DNA from: a virus
Reading direction: 5' to 3' (one strand)
DNA length: 64,000 nucleotides
Virus record (IMG/VR): IMGVR_UViG_3300030331_005816
Coordinates: 1 to 64,000 of that record
In this document: one piece after another, positions 1 to 7,122 of the stretch
Position numbering within the stretch: position 1 is the stretch's first letter
How the letters are laid out: each line of letters begins with the position of its first letter
Position numbers and translations under genes: made by a program
Notes under the pieces: model-generated
The model's input: only the letters and a program-made list of their open reading frames with translations
Databases searched by the model: none
Told to the model about the DNA's origin: nothing

Positions 1-2
1 GG

Positions 3-263
3 ATGTTAGAATGTCTGCCAATTTCAACTGATCAAGTTGATCCAATGTCTAGAGTTGACGAACAATTAAAAGATAAAATGATTGAAGATTTCCCGGGATT
101 TCCAGAAGAAGGTGCTACACTTGGTTTTGGTTACTGCCACATGTGGAAATTTAAATGTCACAGTGCCAGAGCATGCAATACTTGGGCTGGAGGAGGCCCA
201 ATTGATACTAATGAACAGTCTATAGAAACACAAACAGGTAAAAAACCAGACGATGACGAATAA
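3..263 (+). CDS. Hypothetical protein, possibly 5'-truncated
   Basis: I do not recognise this 86-residue protein. The first ATG sits three bases from the window edge, so the true start may lie to the left. The chain is acidic at its C-terminus (four consecutive acidic residues before the stop) and has a Cys/His/Trp-rich middle (GYCHMWKFKCHSARACNTW), with three cysteines and two histidines within about 16 residues, which could bind metal, although no known zinc-finger spacing is evident. Its stop overlaps the start of the next gene by 11 bases, so the two are probably co-translated. Confidence 0.6.
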   Translation: MLECLPISTDQVDPMSRVDEQLKDKMIEDFPGFPEEGATLGFGYCHMWKFKCHSARACNTWAGGGPIDTNEQSIETQTGKKPDDDE

Positions 264-792
264 CATAACAGAAGAAGAACTCAAAAAGATTATTGCTGAA
301 GAATTAAATGACACTCTTGTTCTTGTAGAAAAATGCTGGAAGGGTTATGAAAAGAAAGGCATGAAAAAGATGTTTGGAAAGATGTACCCAAACTGTGTTA
401 AAAAGAAAAAAGGTAAGAAACGAAAAAAACGTAAAAACGAAAGTGTTGATTTGTACGAAGCAGATCCAAAAAAAGGCACAGGTAAGAAACCCAAAGGCTC
501 AGGAAGAAGATTATACACAGATGAAAATCCCAGTGATACAGTATCTGTAAAATTTTCAACAGTGCAAGATATTAAGGATACTCTTTCTAAATCATCTTTC
601 AAATCAAAATCACATAAAAGACAGTCTCAAATTATTAACTTAATACATCAAAGAGCAAGAGCAGCTTATCAAAATGCTAAAGACCCAAAAGTTAAAGCAA
701 GACTTAAAAAATCTTTTGATTATGCAAAAAAAAGAAAAGAAGCATCAAAAAGAAAAACACAATCAATGAACAAGGCTAAAAAAGATGAGTAA
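253..792 (+). CDS. Basic DUF5872-like protein
   Basis: This 179-residue, strongly basic protein has two parts. The N-terminal 50 residues hold a helix with the pattern KIIAEEL followed by CWKGYEKKGMKKMFGKMYPNC, a short module I recall at the start of various marine-phage proteins, then a lysine/arginine tract. From about residue 75 to 165 the sequence (GSGRRLYTDENPSDTVSV, then a helix-rich QSQIINLIHQRARAAY) strongly resembles the DUF5872 family of viruses and phages, whose function is unknown. The net charge suggests nucleic-acid binding; this is inference. The start overlaps the upstream stop and its own stop overlaps the next start. Confidence 0.75.
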   Translation: MTNNITEEELKKIIAEELNDTLVLVEKCWKGYEKKGMKKMFGKMYPNCVKKKKGKKRKKRKNESVDLYEADPKKGTGKKPKGSGRRLYTDENPSDTVSVKFSTVQDIKDTLSKSSFKSKSHKRQSQIINLIHQRARAAYQNAKDPKVKARLKKSFDYAKKRKEASKRKTQSMNKAKKDE

Positions 793-1030
793 ATATATGA
801 AAGATCCAGAGTATTTATTTTCTATACTTGCTGCAATAGTTAAGAAAAATGATGGATTCTTAAGACTTACTCAAGAGGAAATTGAAGCTGTCACTAAAAA
901 TGATATTATTGGTATGTATTTCGAGCCGGAAACAAATTCAATTGTTTTTAAAAAGGTTGATACAAAAGATGCTTTAGCTGCATCTAGCATGATTAAAAAT
1001 AGGCCCGAAACAACAACATACGATAATTAA
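785..1030 (+). CDS. Small hypothetical protein
   Basis: An 81-residue protein I do not recognise. The start ATG at 785 overlaps the last codons of the upstream gene (stop at 790-792), typical of translational coupling here. It looks like a small helix-plus-strand protein: an N-terminal helix (EYLFSILAAIVKK), a segment reading GFLRLTQEEIEAV, then a beta-like stretch (IIGMYFEPETNSIVFKKV). No cysteines, membrane segment or catalytic motif is visible. Confidence 0.65.
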   Translation: MSKYMKDPEYLFSILAAIVKKNDGFLRLTQEEIEAVTKNDIIGMYFEPETNSIVFKKVDTKDALAASSMIKNRPETTTYDN

Positions 1031-1034
1031 TTGT

Positions 1035-1376
1035 ATGTACGAATACTCTTGTAAATTGATTCGAGTTATTGATGGCGATACTGTTGATGCACTTATTGAT
1101 TTGGGCTTTGATGTCTGGATTAAGAAAAGAATAAGATTATACGGCATTAACACTCCAGAAGTCCGCACTAGAGACATTTGGGAGAAGGAGCAGGGTCTAG
1201 CCAGCAAAAAGAGATTAGAAGAGCTTCTAGAGGGTGTAGACAACAAGTTTATATTAATTTCTAAAGGTGTCGGTAAATACGGAAGATGTCTGGGAGAACT
1301 ACTTATAGGTGAGTATGGAGAAGTACATATTAATAACTTACTTTTAAGTGAGGGTTTAGCGGAGAAATACGAATGA
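1035..1376 (+). CDS. Staphylococcal nuclease-like (SNase) protein
   Basis: This 113-residue protein is a minimal SNase (thermonuclease) OB-fold domain. It shows the family motifs VIDGDTV (residues 11-17), RLYGINTPE (34-42) and GKYGRCLG (80-87). Arg34, Glu42 and Arg84 match the catalytic Arg35/Glu43/Arg87 of staphylococcal nuclease. Asn39 sits where the staphylococcal enzyme has the calcium ligand Asp40; the carboxamide can still coordinate metal and I believe it is common in phage members. There is no signal peptide, so it should act in the cytoplasm, plausibly in host DNA or RNA turnover. Its stop overlaps the next start in an ATGA junction. Confidence 0.88.
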   Translation: MYEYSCKLIRVIDGDTVDALIDLGFDVWIKKRIRLYGINTPEVRTRDIWEKEQGLASKKRLEELLEGVDNKFILISKGVGKYGRCLGELLIGEYGEVHINNLLLSEGLAEKYE

Positions 1377-1690
1377 GTCAAAATGGATGGGACACATATT
1401 CTAAATTAGTTTTACAACAGCTTGAAACTATGGCCAACGGTATCGAAGCCCTCCGCGGTGAATTACAAGATGTAAAAGAGCAGTTGACTGAACTCAAAGC
1501 TAAAGAAGATCGTGTGCAAGATTTAAAAATGTGGAAAGATAAAATGGATGATATAGCTTCACCTCCGCAATTAAAAACTGCATTAAAAGAAATTGAAGAG
1601 CTTAAAACTTTCAAAACAAAATCAATTGCTATTTTTATGGCTGTACAAACCATGATGGGCTTGGCTATGGCATGGTCAAAAATGTTTTAA
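1373..1690 (+). CDS. Coiled-coil protein with C-terminal membrane segment
   Basis: A 105-residue protein: roughly residues 12-80 are helical with heptad-like leucines and charged residues (IEALRGELQDVKEQLTELKA), and residues 84-103 form a single hydrophobic stretch (SIAIFMAVQTMMGLAMAW). The layout, a coiled coil followed by one terminal membrane anchor, resembles XhlA/holin-accessory proteins and similar small membrane proteins of marine T4-like phages, but no family signature is decisive. It starts in an ATGA overlap with the nuclease gene. Confidence 0.65.
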   Translation: MSQNGWDTYSKLVLQQLETMANGIEALRGELQDVKEQLTELKAKEDRVQDLKMWKDKMDDIASPPQLKTALKEIEELKTFKTKSIAIFMAVQTMMGLAMAWSKMF

Positions 1691-1691
1691 T

Positions 1692-1976
1692 ATGTCAGAT
1701 TTAGATCGTCAAAAAAAATTAATTAGACAAATTATAAAACAACTGTCTGGAGAGGTTGACGAAGATATCGATTTAGTTCCAGAGTATGGTATTGAAGGCA
1801 CTGGGCATATGTTTTGTTTCCAACCATCGACCCGATCATTTGTAAAAATTTACAAAAATCAAAATATTTATGTCTTAGGTGAATTAAACGAAGGAAAAAA
1901 ACTATTAATATACACAACATGTGGTAAAATAGTAGAAATTGATACCGATAAAGTATACAAAATGGATTTTAATTAA
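1692..1976 (+). CDS. Small hypothetical protein
   Basis: A 94-residue protein of unknown function. The N-terminal 25 residues look helical (QKKLIRQIIKQLSGEV) and the rest looks like alternating beta strands (SFVKIYKNQNIYVLGELNEG, then KIVEIDTDKVYKM). It begins one base after the upstream stop and its TAA forms a TAATG junction with the small membrane-protein gene that follows. Confidence 0.6.
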   Translation: MSDLDRQKKLIRQIIKQLSGEVDEDIDLVPEYGIEGTGHMFCFQPSTRSFVKIYKNQNIYVLGELNEGKKLLIYTTCGKIVEIDTDKVYKMDFN

Positions 1977-2128
1977 TGTTATTTACATTTAACAAATTTT
2001 GGAAAACAATTTTATTTTTAGGTGGTTCATGGTTATCATTATCTCTCATAGGGTTTGAATTTACCGCTGTCACAATATTGTCACTATTATATTGTTCAAA
2101 ATTTGGAGATTCGCAGACACTAATATAG
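1976..2128 (+). CDS. Small membrane protein (50 aa)
   Basis: A 50-residue reading frame beginning in a TAATG overlap with the upstream stop. After a short basic N-terminus (MLFTFNKFWK) residues 11-40 are almost entirely hydrophobic, enough for one long or two short membrane helices, and the tail is polar (SKFGDSQTLI). The coupled start and hydrophobic content in an otherwise gene-tight region support it as real. It could be a small inner-membrane protein such as a holin-like or superinfection factor; nothing identifies which. Confidence 0.5.
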   Translation: MLFTFNKFWKTILFLGGSWLSLSLIGFEFTAVTILSLLYCSKFGDSQTLI

Positions 2129-2147
2129 ATTATTATCTATTTAAAGT

Positions 2148-2351
2148 GTGGGCAGCACAAAAAACAAAAAAAAGTACTATCGTTTTGATGGCGAAGGCTC
2201 TAAATCCACTAATTTAGTGCTTGTAAAATGGATTGAAGACGATTCAATTAAAATAAGCTCACCAATCAAGGATTATAATAAAGCATTAAGTAAATGCCAG
2301 TCATATTTAGAGAAAGGTATTTGTTCTTGGATGGTTTATTACGATGGATGA
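2148..2351 (+). CDS. Small basic hypothetical protein, GTG start
   Basis: A 67-residue protein beginning at GTG (2148); an in-frame stop at 2142-2144 prevents a longer start. The N-terminus is lysine-rich, followed by a beta-like region (STNLVLVKWIEDDSIKI) and a helix ending in CSWMVYYDG. Ribosome-binding sequence is weak. Its stop overlaps the start of the next gene by eight bases, supporting the frame. I do not recognise the family. Confidence 0.5.
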   Translation: MGSTKNKKKYYRFDGEGSKSTNLVLVKWIEDDSIKISSPIKDYNKALSKCQSYLEKGICSWMVYYDG

Positions 2352-2589
2352 AAAAGGGCCTTTTGGTTCTGGAATAGCACAAGATTTTGAGATTGGTGAC
2401 ATTGTTGAATGGTCTAAGTGGGACATCGATTTAGAAGAATGGGTTTCCAGTTACGGTATACTTGTCTCAATGGAGAATAAAGTTGTAGCTGATCGATTAA
2501 TATCAATTTCTACCATAAAACCTTTAAATGAAAAAGATAATAAATTGTTAGATTTATTTACAATATATTTAAAACGAGTGATTACATAA
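2344..2589 (+). CDS. Small SH3-like hypothetical protein
   Basis: An 81-residue protein with a short beta-barrel look: FEIGDIVEWSKW near residues 16-27 followed by SYGILVSM around residues 35-43. The pattern of a glycine-aspartate-hydrophobic turn, an aromatic and a following G-I/L-V strand is like that in small SH3-type proteins of marine phages. Two other proteins in this window (8499-8756 and 8722-8964) share the pattern loosely. Function is unknown. Confidence 0.55.
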   Translation: MDEKGPFGSGIAQDFEIGDIVEWSKWDIDLEEWVSSYGILVSMENKVVADRLISISTIKPLNEKDNKLLDLFTIYLKRVIT

Positions 2590-2623
2590 TCTTAACAACT
2601 AATTAATCTAAACCGGTTATATT

Positions 2624-3463
2624 ATGGATGATACACTAAAAAGTTTGATAAAACAGTTTATGCCTTTTGCTCAAAAACAGATTGGTTTTGAAAATCCACC
2701 TAGATTATTTTTGAGAAGAGATGGTGATAATGCCAAAAACCCGCTTGGTAAGACAGCATTTTATGACCCTAACAACATGTCCGTGACACTTTATATATCT
2801 GGCCGCCATCCAAAAGATATTCTCAGGTCACTTGGTCATGAGCTAGTTCATCATAAACAAAATTGTGATGGAAAATTTAGTGATTCTGATGATATGGGCC
2901 CCGGTTATGCTCAGAAAGATCCACACTTAAGACAAATGGAACAAGAAGCAAATCGCGATGGAAGTATGTGCTTAAGGGATTTTGAAGATATGTTAAAGAA
3001 AGAAAACACTATTTATTACGAACATCTACAAAAAGGAGATAACAAGATGTCTACAAAAGATTGGAAAAATGAAGAAATTCGTAGCCTTTTAGCTGAGGCT
3101 TGGGGTTTTAAATTTAATACATTACAAGAATTTGAGGAGTTTAATGGACAAGGTGAAATTCAAGCAGAGAGTGAAGAAGAAGTTACCGAAGAAGCTGTTG
3201 AAGAAAGCACTGAGGAAACCGTTGAAGAATCCGCCGAGGAATCTGTAGAAGAACTAGCCAGAGCAACTGGTGGTCATGGTGCCCACAGAGACAGAATGAA
3301 GGATCGTAAAGATGCTGCTAAAGCTCGTCGTAAAGATGATGATGAAGAAAAAGTTGAAGAAGCTGATCATGGTGATGATGAGGAAAAGGTTGAAGAGTCT
3401 GATGTTACCAATGAATTGACTGAGGCAATTGCGACTGTTCTTCGCAAACATCTGCGAGGTTAA
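2624..3463 (+). CDS. HExxH metallopeptidase with acidic tail
   Basis: A 279-residue protein with two parts. Residues 1-125 hold a zincin-like domain: ILRSLGHELVHHKQN contains the HExxH motif (HELVH), followed by GPGYAQKDPHLRQMEQEA, in which Glu or His residues could be the third zinc ligand. The conserved 'H-E-L-V-H-H-K/T-Q-N ... YAQKDPHLR' pattern is familiar from marine myovirus proteins. From about residue 180 the chain is a low-complexity acidic region of repeated EE(S/T/V) units, then an acidic/basic tail and a terminal helix. Such tails suggest a scaffold-like or regulatory role; substrate is unknown. A TATATT-like box precedes the start, without a clear -35. Confidence 0.78.
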   Translation: MDDTLKSLIKQFMPFAQKQIGFENPPRLFLRRDGDNAKNPLGKTAFYDPNNMSVTLYISGRHPKDILRSLGHELVHHKQNCDGKFSDSDDMGPGYAQKDPHLRQMEQEANRDGSMCLRDFEDMLKKENTIYYEHLQKGDNKMSTKDWKNEEIRSLLAEAWGFKFNTLQEFEEFNGQGEIQAESEEEVTEEAVEESTEETVEESAEESVEELARATGGHGAHRDRMKDRKDAAKARRKDDDEEKVEEADHGDDEEKVEESDVTNELTEAIATVLRKHLRG

Positions 3464-3558
3464 TCAAATGTTAGGTAAATACAAAAGTTGAGCTTAAAAA
3501 AAGTCGCAACAAATTTATCAAAAAATTATTACTATTATATTCACAAGAGGACGAACCA

Positions 3559-3807
3559 ATGTCATTAGACAAAGCATGGAGAGATTTCTTAACCGAGAGT
3601 GTTGATGAAAAAAACATCTATACATATATTCAAGGTCTCCAAGAAATAATTTCCAATCTTAAACCTAGAACTGTAACAGAAAAAAGAAGATTGCAGCTAG
3701 CTAAACAACATCTTAGAGAAGTTAGGAGATTTGCCCGTAAATTGGATAATCGCATTGGTGTTCTTGAAGAAAAATTAACAATTTTAGAAGAGTCTACTGG
3801 GGATTAA
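3559..3807 (+). CDS. Small helical hypothetical protein
   Basis: An 82-residue, charged, all-helical protein with a good ribosome-binding sequence (AGAGGACG, seven bases before ATG). Residues 40-80 read like a coiled coil (LQLAKQHLREVRRFARKL, then VLEEKLTILEE). A 95-base gap precedes it, with only weak promoter-like AT boxes. It is followed after three bases by the ligase-nucleotidyltransferase fusion gene, suggesting co-expression. Function unknown. Confidence 0.65.
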   Translation: MSLDKAWRDFLTESVDEKNIYTYIQGLQEIISNLKPRTVTEKRRLQLAKQHLREVRRFARKLDNRIGVLEEKLTILEESTGD

Positions 3808-3810
3808 AAT

Positions 3811-5883
3811 ATGGCGAAAGCTAATACTCACCTTACTCATCTTGAAGAATTAGTTCTAACACAGGGAGCGGATGGTTATAAAATGGCCAGAAGCTTCCTT
3901 TTAGAGCTTTTAAAGTCTTTGAAGGGTAATACCAGCACTAAGATTCAAACATCCGTCAAATGGGATGGTGCACCGGCTATATTTGCTGGAATTAATCCAG
4001 AGAATGGTCAGTTCTTTGTTGGTACTAAGTCTATCTTTAATAAAATACCTAAGATTAACTATACGAAAGACGATATAGTAAAAAATCATGGTCATGCACC
4101 CGGGCTTGTGGATAAGCTAACCAAAGCTTTGGAGTATTTACCTGCATTAAACATTAAAAACATCTTACAAGGTGATTTTATGTTTGACGATGAAATGATC
4201 AGAAGAGCTGAAATAGATGGTGTACCTCATTATAAATTTAAGCCAAACACAATTGTGTATGCTGTTCCTGTTGATTCAAAACTCGGTCAAGAAATAGAAC
4301 AAGCTAAATTTGGTATTGTGTTTCATACAACATATGAAAGCTTAGACAGTGGTGCTAGTTTTGGAGCAGATGTATCGTCGCTCCGTAGAGCACCCGGGGT
4401 GTGGTTTGACGATGCCTTCTTCACAGATGATACCGGTATTGTAACATTAACAGATGACGAGGAAGAACAAATTGTTAGCTTAGTTAAGCAAGCGGATACT
4501 GTTAATGGACAAATAGATTATGATAATCTACCATTCTCTTTATTAAACATTTATATTAATAGCGAAATTAAAGCTGGTAGTTTTCTCGATGACCCTGAAA
4601 AATCTTTTGAGGGATTCAATAATTGGTATTCACAAAGAGTACAAAATAAAATTGATAAGCTTAAAAGTGATAGAGGTAAAGAGTCGGCGAGTCAAAATGC
4701 CCAACAAATGTTACAATCTTTTGCTGACAAGAAAAACGATATAGTCAACATTTTTAAGGTTAGTCGTTTGCTATTTGAGGCAAAAAACATTTTTATTCAA
4801 AAATATAATAATGCCGTTTATAACACTAAACACTTTGTTGATGATGGTTCAGGTGACTTAGTTGCTAGTAATCCAGAAGGTTATGTAGCAGTCGATCACA
4901 AAGGTAACGGAATTAAGTTTGTTGATCGTCTAGAATTTAGTAGAGCCAACTTCGCTGTTGATAAGGGAGGCAAATTTACTGGCGATATCAATGAGCAAGA
5001 AGAGGACGAATTTGATATCGATAATGAAGACGACGATCCAGTGGTAGATACAGATTATCCAAAAACTGTAGCCGTGGTACCCGGAGCTTTTAAGCCGCCG
5101 CATCTTGGACATTTGGATATGGTGCGGAAATACTCTAATATGGCTGATGAAGTTATTGTGATAATATCAAAACCTACAAAACAAGCAAGAACTTTACCAA
5201 ATGGAACAGAAGTAAATTCTGCAGATTCCCTCAAAATATGGCAAGCATTAGCTAGCGGTTTATCTAATGTTAGAATTGAGGCTTCAAAAGACCATGCCTC
5301 ACCTGTAACAGCAGCATATGATTTTGTTGGCGACAAAGGCCCTTTAAATACTGGTGATAAAGTTATACTAGGTGCTAGTACTAAAGATGACGATTGGAAA
5401 AGATGGTTAAGTGCTAGCCAATATGTTAAGGACGGAGTTGTTTTGTTAAATCCAGAGGAAACAGCAGTTGATCCGTCACAACATTCTGGAGAATATATGA
5501 AATTATTATCGATGGAGGCTGAAAAAGGGTCTGACTTGTATAATAATATGCCAAGTGTTAAGGCCGGGAAGGATTCTAGACAATTCCATGCTAGTGATCT
5601 TAGGTTTGTATTAGTAGAAGCAACTAAAAGCGACATAGCCCGTAAAATGTTAGAAGATTTTGTAGGCGGACAAAATGTGGAATCTGTTTTAAATATACTT
5701 GGACTGTCGAATATGGACGAAATGTCATCCATGTCAGGAGGTGCAGTAGCAGGATACTCAGCCCCTTTGGGATATGGGTCGGCTAAAAGACCCAAAAAGA
5801 AAAAGAAAACAAATGAATATATGGATTTAAGTTTGATTGATGAAGTTATCGAACTAATTATGAAAAGAGGCATTACCCAATGA
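3811..5883 (+). CDS. Ligase-like/HIGH-nucleotidyltransferase fusion protein
   Basis: A 690-residue protein with two enzyme-like halves. Residues 40-400 show the ordered motifs of covalent nucleotidyltransferases (RNA/DNA ligase fold): KWDG at 50-53 (motif I, Lys50 as putative AMP acceptor), a GD pair at 121-122 (motif III position), NPEGYV around 356 (motif IV) and IKFVDR with Lys369 (motif V). An acidic linker follows (about 395-415). Residues 418-600 carry the HIGH-superfamily signature GAFKPPHLGH (HLGH at 431-434), as in cytidylyl-, NMN- and phosphopantetheine adenylyltransferases. The C-terminus is a lysine tract and short helix. Family members with this combination occur in marine phages; the reaction is not established. 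The stop overlaps the next start (ATGA). Confidence 0.8.
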   Translation: MAKANTHLTHLEELVLTQGADGYKMARSFLLELLKSLKGNTSTKIQTSVKWDGAPAIFAGINPENGQFFVGTKSIFNKIPKINYTKDDIVKNHGHAPGLVDKLTKALEYLPALNIKNILQGDFMFDDEMIRRAEIDGVPHYKFKPNTIVYAVPVDSKLGQEIEQAKFGIVFHTTYESLDSGASFGADVSSLRRAPGVWFDDAFFTDDTGIVTLTDDEEEQIVSLVKQADTVNGQIDYDNLPFSLLNIYINSEIKAGSFLDDPEKSFEGFNNWYSQRVQNKIDKLKSDRGKESASQNAQQMLQSFADKKNDIVNIFKVSRLLFEAKNIFIQKYNNAVYNTKHFVDDGSGDLVASNPEGYVAVDHKGNGIKFVDRLEFSRANFAVDKGGKFTGDINEQEEDEFDIDNEDDDPVVDTDYPKTVAVVPGAFKPPHLGHLDMVRKYSNMADEVIVIISKPTKQARTLPNGTEVNSADSLKIWQALASGLSNVRIEASKDHASPVTAAYDFVGDKGPLNTGDKVILGASTKDDDWKRWLSASQYVKDGVVLLNPEETAVDPSQHSGEYMKLLSMEAEKGSDLYNNMPSVKAGKDSRQFHASDLRFVLVEATKSDIARKMLEDFVGGQNVESVLNILGLSNMDEMSSMSGGAVAGYSAPLGYGSAKRPKKKKKTNEYMDLSLIDEVIELIMKRGITQ

Positions 5884-6680
5884 ACCCAAATGAAGAGAAA
5901 ACTCTCAGAGAAAGTATAAGACTTGCGATTCGTGCTGTCAAGCAGAAACGTCAAAATATTGTAAATGAACAAGAACAAAAATTACGAGAAATTATTCGTG
6001 GTTTTATGACTCTGGAAGAATCCCAGATTAAAGAAGGAACTCCAGATGTAGATCCAACTCCAAATAAATCTACTGGTATTAATGTATTAGAACAATTGCT
6101 TAAGAAAATTGTGCCAATCTTAGAAGAAGATTATAAGTCTTTGACAACTAATAAAAATCAAAGAGATTCATATCGAGCACACATTGTAAATGCTGTTGAG
6201 AACTCATTAACACCAGCAATTATGAACAATGAAGCCGGCGAAGAAGAAGATGGTGATCTTGAAGAAGTTGTGGATATCAAAGTTGGCGGAGAAATGGATG
6301 ATGATAAATTCATTGATATTAGAAGCCCGGCTGAAATAGCTGCAGATGCTGAAGATGATACAGACCCTAGAGAGGAATTTGGAAAAGATGTTGAAGGCGA
6401 CGAAACTGGAAGAAACATGGCATATGAGTCTTACAAAAAAATTGAAACAAATGTAATTGATTCATATGAACTACTTTCGGATGCTGAAGATCAAGAACTA
6501 TTTTATGATTATTTAATCGCTAATCTTAAAATGTATTTCAACAAATTTGAAGAAGAATTATCACCAGAGGTTCCAGAGCCAACAAATCAAGCCTACGATA
6601 TGGCTCAAAAAGATAAAGATGTACAAACTCAAGAACCCGGAGAGGCTGCTGAAACTGATGATCTCGAACTTGATATATAA
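5880..6680 (+). CDS. Acidic hypothetical phage protein
   Basis: A 266-residue acidic protein. The N-terminal 45 residues are a charged helix (TLRESIRLAIRAVKQKRQN), residues 65-115 a second helical region, and the middle (115-180) is rich in Asp/Glu. It resembles conserved virion- or prohead-associated hypothetical proteins of T4-like marine phages that share the 'YRAHIVNAVEN' type helix, but the match is by general appearance. It starts in an ATGA overlap with the upstream fusion gene and is the last gene before the 6.7-kb promoter region. Confidence 0.6.
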   Translation: MNPNEEKTLRESIRLAIRAVKQKRQNIVNEQEQKLREIIRGFMTLEESQIKEGTPDVDPTPNKSTGINVLEQLLKKIVPILEEDYKSLTTNKNQRDSYRAHIVNAVENSLTPAIMNNEAGEEEDGDLEEVVDIKVGGEMDDDKFIDIRSPAEIAADAEDDTDPREEFGKDVEGDETGRNMAYESYKKIETNVIDSYELLSDAEDQELFYDYLIANLKMYFNKFEEELSPEVPEPTNQAYDMAQKDKDVQTQEPGEAAETDDLELDI

Positions 6681-6698
6681 TTTTTTTTAAAAAAATAC

Positions 6699-6727
6699 TT
6701 GACAAGTTTTAAAATCAAGGTTACACT
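6699..6727 (+). promoter_or_regulatory. Sigma70-type promoter
   Basis: A perfect -35 box TTGACA (6699-6704) is separated by 17 bases from TACACT (6722-6727, four of six matches to TATAAT, including the key first T, A and last T). Transcription should start near 6734, inside the first operator listed next. It drives the HTH gene and probably the downstream lipoprotein, small protein and tmRNA. Confidence 0.75.
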
Positions 6728-6733
6728 TTGTTT

Positions 6734-6766
6734 GTGACAATCACTTGCTAGCACTGTGACTATCAC
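6734..6766 (+). promoter_or_regulatory. Tandem palindromic operators GTGANNNTCAC
   Basis: Two copies of the inverted repeat GTGA-N3-TCAC lie at 6734-6744 (GTGACAATCAC) and 6756-6766 (GTGACTATCAC). Their centres are 22 bp apart, two helical turns, so dimers bound at both would face the same side of the DNA. They overlap the predicted transcription start and the 5' leader of the HTH gene, a repressor-type position. Autoregulation by the adjacent HTH protein is inferred. Confidence 0.65.
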
Positions 6767-6777
6767 ATATATAATTT

Positions 6778-7122
6778 ATGAAATTAAATACATTATCAGG
6801 CATATCAACTATCACTAAATTAAAAGATCATAATAAAATTAATGATCAGTTATTAACCTGCATTAACAGTTTAAAATTAGAAGATCTGATAGCTATTAAA
6901 TTAGAATTATCATCACAACATGTTAATAATAGATTATATGGCCTTGACATCTGGCGAAGAACACCTTACATTGTTAGAGATGGAATACTAAAGTTTTCTC
7001 TTTCAGTTGCAAAATCAAAAAAGGATGCTGCCAGATTCTTGGGGCTAACATATGTTGAATATATGCGACATCTTAAAAATTTTAATACTAGAGAATATTT
7101 TGAGGACAAAGAAAATGTTTAA
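6778..7122 (+). CDS. Fis-like HTH regulator (putative)
   Basis: A 114-residue protein whose C-terminal segment (about residues 80-101, KSKKDAARFLGLTYVEYMRHLK) reads like a Fis/NtrC-type helix-turn-helix: an AARFLG helix, a short turn and a recognition helix. The N-terminal region is helical (LKLEDLIAIKLELSSQHVNN). Similar small proteins are encoded by marine T4-like phages. It is the first gene after a strong promoter with tandem operators, which suggests an autoregulated DNA-binding protein. Its last eight bases overlap the start of the thioredoxin-fold gene. Confidence 0.7.
   Translation: MKLNTLSGISTITKLKDHNKINDQLLTCINSLKLEDLIAIKLELSSQHVNNRLYGLDIWRRTPYIVRDGILKFSLSVAKSKKDAARFLGLTYVEYMRHLKNFNTREYFEDKENV

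Noticed and set aside
974-1381. Minus-strand frame of about 135 codons
   Set aside because: It is antisense to the SNase-like gene, whose catalytic motifs are clear, and has no ribosome site or recognisable domain.
5055-5978. Long minus-strand frame of about 307 codons
   Set aside because: It lies entirely antisense to the fusion gene 3811-5883 and its overlapping neighbour, which have clear motifs; its translation is low-quality hydrophobic/serine-rich sequence with no motif.
6680-6697. Run of eight T followed by seven A as a possible terminator
   Set aside because: The only pairing is A-T without a GC stem or loop; it does not look like an intrinsic terminator, although weak bidirectional termination cannot be excluded.
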